Part shown: piece after piece, positions 31,335-37,674 of the stretch
How the letters are laid out: the number at the start of each line of letters is the position of its first letter
How positions within the stretch are numbered: position 1 is the stretch's first letter
NCBI RefSeq assembly: GCF_031181185.1
Contig: NZ_JAPSKZ010000012.1
Coordinates: forward strand, 1-37,674
Reading direction: 5' to 3'
From: Phenylobacterium sp.
GTDB taxonomy: Bacteria > Pseudomonadota > Alphaproteobacteria > Caulobacterales > Caulobacteraceae
DNA: 37,674 nt
Position numbers and translations under genes: made by a program
Notes under the pieces: model-generated
Databases searched by the model: none
What the model was told of the DNA's origin: nothing
What the model saw: the letters and a program-made list of their open reading frames with translations, nothing else

Positions 31335-31420
31335 GGGTGGGCGCACCGGGATTGAACGCGGGGCCGACCGGCCTCAGGGTCGTTTCCAAAAGCTAAAGGG
31401 GTTCGGGGCGAGAAGGCAGC

Positions 31421-32125
31421 ATGGCCGCCCGCCGTCAGAAGATCTGGATCACCCGCGCCCAGCCCGGCGCGGACCTCACCGCCGAGCGCGTGCGGGCGCT
31501 GGGGCATGAGGCGGTGGTGGCGCCGCTGCTCGCCGTCCGCATCCTGCCGAACGTCGCGGTCGATCTGTCCGGCGTCGCCGCGCTTGCCTTCACCTCGGCC
31601 AACGGGGTGCGCGCCTTCGCCGACGCCTGCGGGGAGCGGTCCCTGCGCGTCTTTGCGGTCGGCGCGGCCACCGCACAGGCCGCCCGCGCCGCCGGTTTCC
31701 GCTCGGTGCTTTCGGCCGACGGCGACGTCGAGGCGCTGGCGGAAGGCATCGGCATCCGCCGCAGCGAGCTGAAGGGCGCGGTCCTGCATCCGGGCGCCGC
31801 CGAGCCGGCCGGCGACCTGGCCGGCGCGCTCGAGAAGCACGGCGTGGAGGCTCGCCGCCTGATCCTCTACGAGACCGCTCCGGTCAGCCTCTCGCCCGAA
31901 CAGGTGGAAGCGCTGGTCAGCTCCGACGCCGCCCTCCTGCACTCGCCGCGCGCCGCCCAGGTGCTGGCCAAGGTGCTGAAGGCCCGCCCCGCGCCCGGGT
32001 TGCGGGCTCTGGGCCTCTCCAAGGCGGTCATCAAGCCGCTGCAGCGCACGCCCCTCGCCGCCAAGGCCTATCCTCCGTTCCCGCTGGAAGCGGCGCTCCT
32101 CAACCTGATCGACCGCCGCCCATGA
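31421..32125 (+). CDS. hemD: Uroporphyrinogen-III synthase
   Basis: WITRAQPGADLTAERVRALGHEAVVAPLLAVRIL, LAFTSANGVRAF, FAVGAATAQAARAAGF, LILYETAP, ALLHSPRAAQVL; followed by hemY-type genes. Confidence 0.92.
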   Translation: MAARRQKIWITRAQPGADLTAERVRALGHEAVVAPLLAVRILPNVAVDLSGVAALAFTSANGVRAFADACGERSLRVFAVGAATAQAARAAGFRSVLSADGDVEALAEGIGIRRSELKGAVLHPGAAEPAGDLAGALEKHGVEARRLILYETAPVSLSPEQVEALVSSDAALLHSPRAAQVLAKVLKARPAPGLRALGLSKAVIKPLQRTPLAAKAYPPFPLEAALLNLIDRRP

Positions 32126-32964
32126 ACCTGCGCGCCGACCCCGCCCTCCCGAAGGATCCCGCCGAGTACCGGCGCCGGCCCCTGGGCCTGGGCCTGTGGT
32201 CGCTGCTAGCCCTCTGCGCCCTGTGCCTGCTCGTGGGCGTGGGCGCCGGCGTGCTGGCTCCGCGGATCCTCGCCGAGCCGCCGGCGCCCGCCGGCATGCC
32301 CGCCTCCACGGAGGTCCCGACCTCCGTCGCGGCCGCTCCGCCCGAACTCGAGCGCGCCGAACCCGCTGAGATCCAGCGGCTGAACGCCCGCATCGCCGCC
32401 CTGGAGAGCGAAGGCGCCCGCACCAGCGAAGCCGCTGCCGCCGCCCTCGCGGCCGCCGCGCTGGTCGAGGCCAGCCAGGGCTCGGAGCCCTTCGCCGTCG
32501 AACTTGCCGCCCTGCGCGCCGCCTCGCCGGACCTGCCGGAACTCGCCGCCCTGGCGCGCGTGGCCCAGCAGGGCGCCCCCAGCCGCGCCCAGCTCGCCGC
32601 CGAGTTCCCGCGCTACGCCGCCCGCGCGGCCAGCGCCGCCCGCACGCCGGGGCCCGACGCCAAGCTTGGCGACCGCATCGTCTACGTCCTGTCGCGCGTC
32701 GTCAGCGTCCGGCAGGTGAGCGACACGCAGGGCCCTGGCGCGGACGCCGTGCTCGCCCGCGCCGAACAGGCCCTGCAGCAGGGCGACGTGGTTGGCGCGC
32801 TGAAGGCCCTCGACGCCCTGCCGCCCAACGCCCGCGACAGCATGGCCCCTTGGCGCGCCGAGGCTGAGCGCCGCGCCCATATCGACCGCCAGGCGGTGCG
32901 CCTGCGCACGCGGGCGGTGCGCGACCTGCAGGCGGCCGGCATCGCTTCGGAGGGCGCGGCATGA
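32122..32964 (+). CDS. Mitofilin/COG4223-like membrane protein of heme operon
   Basis: Single N-terminal TM (LGLWSLLALCALCLLVGVGAGVLA), coiled-coil Ala-rich, conserved C-terminal segment; ATGA coupling to both neighbours. Confidence 0.75.
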   Translation: MNLRADPALPKDPAEYRRRPLGLGLWSLLALCALCLLVGVGAGVLAPRILAEPPAPAGMPASTEVPTSVAAAPPELERAEPAEIQRLNARIAALESEGARTSEAAAAALAAAALVEASQGSEPFAVELAALRAASPDLPELAALARVAQQGAPSRAQLAAEFPRYAARAASAARTPGPDAKLGDRIVYVLSRVVSVRQVSDTQGPGADAVLARAEQALQQGDVVGALKALDALPPNARDSMAPWRAEAERRAHIDRQAVRLRTRAVRDLQAAGIASEGAA

Positions 32965-34475
32965 TCCGGGCGGCGATCGTCTTCTTCCTGGTGGCCGCCG
33001 TCGCTGTCGCCGTCCTCGCGCTGACCGGCGACCCTGGCCAGGCCAGCGTCGTCTGGCTGGGCTGGCGCGCTGACATGACCGCCGCCGCGGCCCTGCTGAT
33101 TGCGTTGCTGGCCAGCCTCGCCGCAGCCGTGATCTGGCGCACCGTGCTGTGGATCCTGGACGCTCCGCGGCGGACCGAGCAGGCCCGCGCCGAGGCCCGG
33201 CGACGGCAGGCGAACGACGTCCTGGCGCGCGGCTTCCTGGCCGCCGCAGGCGGCGACGGCGCCGAAGCCCGCCGGCTCGCCCGAAAGGCGGCCGATCTCG
33301 CCTCCGACACCCCAGCGCTCGTCCGCGTCCTCGCCGCCCAGGCCGCCGAAGCCGCGGGCGACGTGGAGGAGGCCCGCGCCGCCTACACCGCCATGCTGGG
33401 CTTCCCCGAGATGCGCCTGGCCGGCCACAAGGGACTGATGCAGCTGGCGCTCGCCCAGGGCGCCCGCGAGACCGCCCTGCGCCACGCCCAGGAAGCCTAC
33501 GGCGAGGCCCGTTCGGCCCGCTGGGCCTGGCGCGCCCTGCTGGAAGCCCAGCTGGAAGGCGGCGATTGGGCCGGCGCGCTGTCGCTGGTGAAGGGCGCGC
33601 TGGACCGCAAGATCGTCCCGCCGGTGGTGGCTGAACGCGCCCGCGCCGCCCTGCTGGCCGCCTCCGCCGCTCAACTCGAGCATGCGCCCGAGCCCAAGGC
33701 GCGCGGCCTGGCCCTCGACCACGCCGTCGAGGCCGCCAAGCTGCAGCCGGGCTTCGCGCCCGGCGTCGTCATGGCCGCGCGCCTGCTGACCCAGGAAGGC
33801 AAGATCGGCCGCGCCGCCGCGACCGTGGAGAACGCCTGGCGGGCCGCGCCGCACCCGGCCCTGTGGCTGGCCTACCGTGACCTGCGCACCGACGAGACGC
33901 CGCGCGAACGCGCCCAGCGGCTGTCCGAACTCGCCGCTGTGAACCCGACGCATCGCGAGAGCCTGATCCTGCATGTCGAGCGGGCGCTGATCGCCGGCGA
34001 CGCCGCCGCCGCCCGCGAGGCCGCCGCCGCGCTGGAAGCCGAGCCGCCCACGGCCCGGATCTGTGGCCTGATGGCCCGCATGGCCTTCGCCGCCGGCAGC
34101 CCCGACGAAGCCCGCGTGTGGCTGGCCCGCGGCATCAGCGCCCCGCACGAGCCCGACTGGTCCGACCTCGACCCCGAGGGCCGCGCCTTCGCCTACAACG
34201 CCCAGGACTGGGCGCGCCTCGTGATCACCTACGCCGAGACGGGCGAGCTGATCCATCCGCGGCACGAGCGGGCCGAGCGCTCCCTGCGCGAACTCCCCGA
34301 ACTGCCGCTGGCCTACGACTCCGAGCCGATGCTCACCGAGCCGGTGCTCTATCCGGTGGACGCCGAGGACTACGGCGCCGAGCCGCCCGCGGGCCTCGAA
34401 GGCCCGCCTGCGGAAACGTCGCGGCGCGGCGCTGCGAGGCGGCGCTTGGCGAACGGCCCTCGAGCCGCTAAATAG
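32961..34475 (+). CDS. hemY: Heme biosynthesis protein HemY (TPR-containing)
   Basis: MIRAAIVFFLVAAVAVAVLALTGDPGQASVVWLGWRADMTAAAALLIALLASLAAAVIWRTVLWIL...; TPR-like repeats; position after hemD. Confidence 0.9.
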   Translation: MIRAAIVFFLVAAVAVAVLALTGDPGQASVVWLGWRADMTAAAALLIALLASLAAAVIWRTVLWILDAPRRTEQARAEARRRQANDVLARGFLAAAGGDGAEARRLARKAADLASDTPALVRVLAAQAAEAAGDVEEARAAYTAMLGFPEMRLAGHKGLMQLALAQGARETALRHAQEAYGEARSARWAWRALLEAQLEGGDWAGALSLVKGALDRKIVPPVVAERARAALLAASAAQLEHAPEPKARGLALDHAVEAAKLQPGFAPGVVMAARLLTQEGKIGRAAATVENAWRAAPHPALWLAYRDLRTDETPRERAQRLSELAAVNPTHRESLILHVERALIAGDAAAAREAAAALEAEPPTARICGLMARMAFAAGSPDEARVWLARGISAPHEPDWSDLDPEGRAFAYNAQDWARLVITYAETGELIHPRHERAERSLRELPELPLAYDSEPMLTEPVLYPVDAEDYGAEPPAGLEGPPAETSRRGAARRRLANGPRAAK

Positions 34476-34482
34476 GCGCCTC

Positions 34483-34515
34483 CCCGCGGGCCGGACCTCG
34501 GTCCGAACCGCGCGG
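34483..34515 (+). terminator. GC-rich hairpin between hemY and tRNA-Thr
   Basis: CCCGCG...CGGAC-CTCG-GTCCG...CGCGGG nested stems; no T-tract. Confidence 0.4.
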
Positions 34516-34527
34516 GACGCCCTGTGG

Positions 34528-34603
34528 GCCGCCTTAGCTCAGCCGGTAGAGCGGCGCATTCGTAATGCGTAGGTCAGGTGTTCGAGTCACCTAGGCGGCA
34601 CCA
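34528..34603 (+). tRNA. tRNA-Thr(CGT), CCA encoded
   Basis: GCCGCCT...AGGCGGC acceptor, TTAGCTCAGCCGGTAGAGC D-arm, GCGCA-TTCGTAA-TGCGT anticodon arm (CGT), AGGTG-TTCGAGT-CACCT T-arm, A+CCA. Confidence 0.97.
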
Positions 34604-34711
34604 CTTCTCCCTCTTCTCCCACATGAAATCCGCTCCGGCTGCGGCCCGCTGTCACGCGGGGGATGGCGTGGCGTGCGGCCGGCCTTACTCTCCTCGTGTT
34701 CGGGGGCAGGG

Positions 34712-35608
34712 ATGACGATCGGCAGGGCGCAGTGGGCGACAGAGGTCTCGGCGGGGTTCATCCTCGACCAGATCAAGTTCGGCCGCGGCCTGTTCGACTT
34801 CCTGGACGCCCTGATCGTCGTGGCGGTCACCCAGGCCAACGTCGAGCTGGTCCTGCGCGACCCGGCCCTGCAGCGCGCCTACGCCGCCTATGACGCCCCG
34901 CCGCCCGACGAACTGCGCCGGCCGATCAGCGTCAACGCGCTGGCCCAGTCCCTGCGCCTGCCGTTCGAGACCGTGCGGCGGCGGGTGTCGCGCCTGGTGC
35001 TGTTCGGGATACTGAAGGTTTCGGCCGACGGCGTCTGGACGCCTGGGGCGAAGGTCCGCTCGCCGCTGCACCGCAAGGTCGCCGAGGCGGGGTACGCCCG
35101 AATGCTCGCGCTTCGGGCGCGGCTCGCGGTCCTGCCTGAGCTTCAGGACCTGCCCCGGGCCGAGCCCTGGGCGAGAACGTCCCCGCCGCTGCGCGCCGCC
35201 GCCCGCGTTTCCGCGGAGTACCTGCTGCGCTTCGTCGACCTGCTCACGGCCGAGATCGGCGACGTCGTCGATGCGGCGGTCTGGCTGGAGATCCTGCGCT
35301 CCAACACCGCCGAGAGCGATCGCGGCCCCGATCAGCGCGCAGACCGTCGAGCCGTCCGCCCCGCCCTGGTCGCCAGGCGGTTGGCCCTGCCCGCGGAAAC
35401 GGTCCGCCGCCGCGCCGCCCAGCTGGTCTCGACCGGCGCCTGCGATCAGGTCGCCGCCGGCCTCGTCATCAGCGAAGAAATCCTCGCCCGGCCACAGTAC
35501 GCGGCGCTCGCCGAACGCAACCTGGCGGACCTTCGCCGGATGCTGGCGCAGCTCGCACAGCTGGGCGCCTTCCGCTTGGACGAGGCGCAGACGCGGGCGG
35601 CAGCCTAG
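34712..35608 (+). CDS. Protein with two internally repeated winged-HTH-like modules
   Basis: RRPISVNALAQSLRLPFETVRRRVSRLVLFGIL vs RRAVRPALVARRLALPAETVRRRAAQLVSTGAC. Confidence 0.75.
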   Translation: MTIGRAQWATEVSAGFILDQIKFGRGLFDFLDALIVVAVTQANVELVLRDPALQRAYAAYDAPPPDELRRPISVNALAQSLRLPFETVRRRVSRLVLFGILKVSADGVWTPGAKVRSPLHRKVAEAGYARMLALRARLAVLPELQDLPRAEPWARTSPPLRAAARVSAEYLLRFVDLLTAEIGDVVDAAVWLEILRSNTAESDRGPDQRADRRAVRPALVARRLALPAETVRRRAAQLVSTGACDQVAAGLVISEEILARPQYAALAERNLADLRRMLAQLAQLGAFRLDEAQTRAAA

Positions 35609-35814
35609 AGCCCTTCGGTCCGGGCTTCCTCTTCCTGCTCGCCCATCAGCGCCAGGTCGGGATGCTTGGCGATCAGCTCGGCGCGGTCACGGGCCAGCTG
35701 TTCCCAGTGGTCGGCCATCTCCAGGAGCTGGCCGCGCTGTTCCGGCGAGGCCATCTTGGCCGCCAGGTCGCGGCACTCCTTGGCGTGGAGCCGATACTCG
35801 GAGGCCTTCTTCAT
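35605..35814 (-). CDS. Small helical protein of unknown function (69 aa)
   Basis: MKKASEYRLHAKECRDLAAKMASPEQRGQLLEMADHWEQLARDRAELIAKHPDLALMGEQEEEARTEGL; pattern YRxHAxECRxLA...LLxMAxxWExLA. Confidence 0.75.
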   Translation of the reverse strand: MKKASEYRLHAKECRDLAAKMASPEQRGQLLEMADHWEQLARDRAELIAKHPDLALMGEQEEEARTEGL

Positions 35815-35910
35815 GGCCGGCACCCTGTCAGAGACGCCGCCGATCGGGAAGTGGTTGTCTTCCGTAGGGCGGCGCTGCCATGACGGGGCGAGGGAACGCA
35901 GGGAGCGCAC

Positions 35911-37536
35911 ATGGGCGATGTGCTGAGCCGGGCCGAGGCGGCGGTGCGGGCGCTGCGCGACTTCGCGGCCGAGGCGCAGGCCGCGGTCGACGCCGCCGTG
36001 ACGCGCGAGCGGCTGGACGCCGAACAGCGCCGCGTCCACGCCTTCGCCTGGGCCGCCACCACGGTCGAAGCCTTGGCTCAGCTGCACGGCTGGGCGGCGC
36101 GGTCGCAGGCCCGCGGCGCGTTCGGCGAGGGCGAGGCCCTCGTCCTGCAGATCGCGTTCGGGGAGTACCTGGCCCAGCTCCTCGGCGGCCTGCCGATGAG
36201 CCAGAACGAGCTGGCCAGGCCCGCCGACTTCGGCGGAACGGCCGCCGCGGCGCAGCTGGCGGCCGACCCCTCCGCGGCCTGGTTCCTCGAGCACGGCAAT
36301 ACGGCGCAGGCCCGCGCGGCGCTGACGGCGCTGCTGATCGACGGCTGGCGTCCCGACGAGACCCTGGAGGACGACACGCTGGACGCGGTCCGCGGCCAGT
36401 TCCGCCGCTTCGCCAGTGAGCGCGTGGCGCCGTTCGCCCACGACTGGCACCTGAAGGACGTGCTCATCCCCGACGAGGTGGTGCGCGAGATGGGCGAGCT
36501 CGGCGTCTTCGGCGTCTGCATCGACCCGGAGTACGGCGGCCTGGGCCTCGGCAAGCTCGCCATGTGCGTCGTCTCGGAAGAGCTCAGCCGCGCGTGGATC
36601 GCCGCGGGTTCGCTCGGCACCCGCTCCGAGATCGCCGGCGAGCTGATCGCGGGCGCGGGCACGCCGCACCAGAAGGCCCGCTGGCTGCCGAAGATCGCCT
36701 CGGGAGAGGTGCTGCCGACGGCGGTGTTCACCGAGCCGGATGTGGGTTCGGACCTCGCCTCGCTCCGCACGCGCGCGGTCAAGGCGGCCGACGGCTCGTG
36801 GCGGATCACCGGGGCCAAGACCTGGATCACGCATGCCTCGCGCAGCGACCTGATGACGGTGCTGGTCCGCACCGATCCCGACAAGCCGGGCCACGGCGGC
36901 CTGTCGATCCTGCTGGCCGAAAAGACCCGCGGGACGCCCGATCATCCGTTCCCGGACGATGGTCTCTCGGGCGGGGAGATCGAGGTGCTGGGCTACCGCG
37001 GCATGAAGGAATACGTCCTGGCCTTCGAGGACTTCGCCGTGGCGCCCGAGGGGCTGCTGGGCCAGGCCGAGGGCCAGGGCTTCAAGCAGTTGATGCGCAC
37101 CTTCGAGGCCGCGCGCATTCAGACGGCCGCCCGCGCCGTCGGCGTGGCCTGGAAGGCCCTGGACCTGGCCCTGGGCTATGGGATGGAGCGGCGCCAGTTC
37201 GGCCGTCCGATTGTCGAATTCCCCCGCGTGGCCGACAAGCTGGCGCTGGCGCTCGTCGAGACGGTGGCGGCCCGCGAGCTCAGCTACTTCGCCGCCCGCA
37301 CCAAGGACGAGGGCCGCCGCTGCGATATCGAAGCCGGCATGGCCAAGCTGCTGGCCGCGCGCGTGGCCTGGTCCAACGCCGACGTAGGCGTCCAGGTGCA
37401 CGGCGGCAACGGCTATGCCCTGGAGTTCGAGATCAGCCGCATCCTCTGCGACGCCCGCATCCTCAACATCTTCGAAGGCGCCGCCGAGATCCAGGCGCAG
37501 GTGATCGGCCGCGGCCTGCTGGCCGGTCGCCGCTAG
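35911..37536 (+). CDS. Acyl-CoA dehydrogenase with N-terminal extension; (2S)-methylsuccinyl-CoA dehydrogenase-like
   Basis: 541 aa; about 150-aa helical N-terminal extension, then ACAD domain: [87 protein letters not shown]. Confidence 0.85.
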   Translation: MGDVLSRAEAAVRALRDFAAEAQAAVDAAVTRERLDAEQRRVHAFAWAATTVEALAQLHGWAARSQARGAFGEGEALVLQIAFGEYLAQLLGGLPMSQNELARPADFGGTAAAAQLAADPSAAWFLEHGNTAQARAALTALLIDGWRPDETLEDDTLDAVRGQFRRFASERVAPFAHDWHLKDVLIPDEVVREMGELGVFGVCIDPEYGGLGLGKLAMCVVSEELSRAWIAAGSLGTRSEIAGELIAGAGTPHQKARWLPKIASGEVLPTAVFTEPDVGSDLASLRTRAVKAADGSWRITGAKTWITHASRSDLMTVLVRTDPDKPGHGGLSILLAEKTRGTPDHPFPDDGLSGGEIEVLGYRGMKEYVLAFEDFAVAPEGLLGQAEGQGFKQLMRTFEAARIQTAARAVGVAWKALDLALGYGMERRQFGRPIVEFPRVADKLALALVETVAARELSYFAARTKDEGRRCDIEAGMAKLLAARVAWSNADVGVQVHGGNGYALEFEISRILCDARILNIFEGAAEIQAQVIGRGLLAGRR

Positions 37537-37674
37537 GCGAAGCCCAGGCGACGCGCCTTTTCCACAAGGACCTGAGCCTGACGGATGGAGGCGGCGTCCA
37601 CCATCCGGCCGTCGATGGCCACCGCCCCGCGGTTCGCCCGCTCGCCCTCGGCCAGAGCCTCCAGGATCCGCCGG
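37533..37674 (-). CDS. CoA-ester lyase of the HpcH/HpaI-CitE superfamily, C-terminal end only (runs off window)
   Basis: Manual translation [46 protein letters not shown]; CitE/malyl-CoA lyase-type C-terminus. Confidence 0.75.
   Translation of the reverse strand, partial: RRILEALAEGERANRGAVAIDGRMVDAASIRQAQVLVEKARRLGFA

Noticed and set aside
34528-35608. tRNA-Thr as an integration site with an adjacent mobile island
   Set aside because: tRNA is intact, but no integrase or repeated tRNA 3' end seen downstream; the next gene is a non-recombinase wHTH-like protein.
35605-37401. 598-aa minus-strand ORF
   Set aside because: Only the last 69 aa (35605-35814) form a plausible gene; the rest is antisense to the acyl-CoA dehydrogenase.

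Overview
High-GC alphaproteobacterial chromosomal DNA. Gene content and order look Caulobacterales-like (my inference from gene families and order, not a database match). The window is mostly housekeeping genes: echA-like / traB-gumN / mutM on minus; ubiE-ubiB, coaBC-dut; an amidase and dapB; maeB; a YegD-like Hsp70; a two-unit M16 peptidase; acs; tsaD-gpsA-yciI-Rieske; hemC; hemD-mitofilin-like-hemY; tRNA-Thr(CGT); and a methylsuccinyl-CoA-dehydrogenase-like gene beside a truncated CitE-like lyase. There are two GST/regulator divergent pairs (TetR and LysR). I see no CRISPR array, prophage, transposase or defence island. Main observations: (1) the acetyl-CoA synthetase ORF continues about 132 aa past its normal C-terminus, and the extra segment looks like a second, degenerate copy of its own C-terminal domain with the catalytic/acetylated Lys replaced by Glu; (2) five of nine convergent gene junctions have stop codons interlocked in one CTAG tetramer; (3) a perfect CtrA-type TTAA-N7-TTAAC site lies upstream of a SleB-type cell-wall hydrolase; (4) an Rsm22/METTL17-family protein has a Cys pattern compatible with an Fe-S cluster and a start-codon anomaly; (5) a 47-aa membrane miniprotein gene is missing from the ORF track; (6) a perfect 42-bp palindrome sits exactly at the window edge and may be an assembly fold-back. 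All homology calls are by eye from protein motifs; no searches were run.
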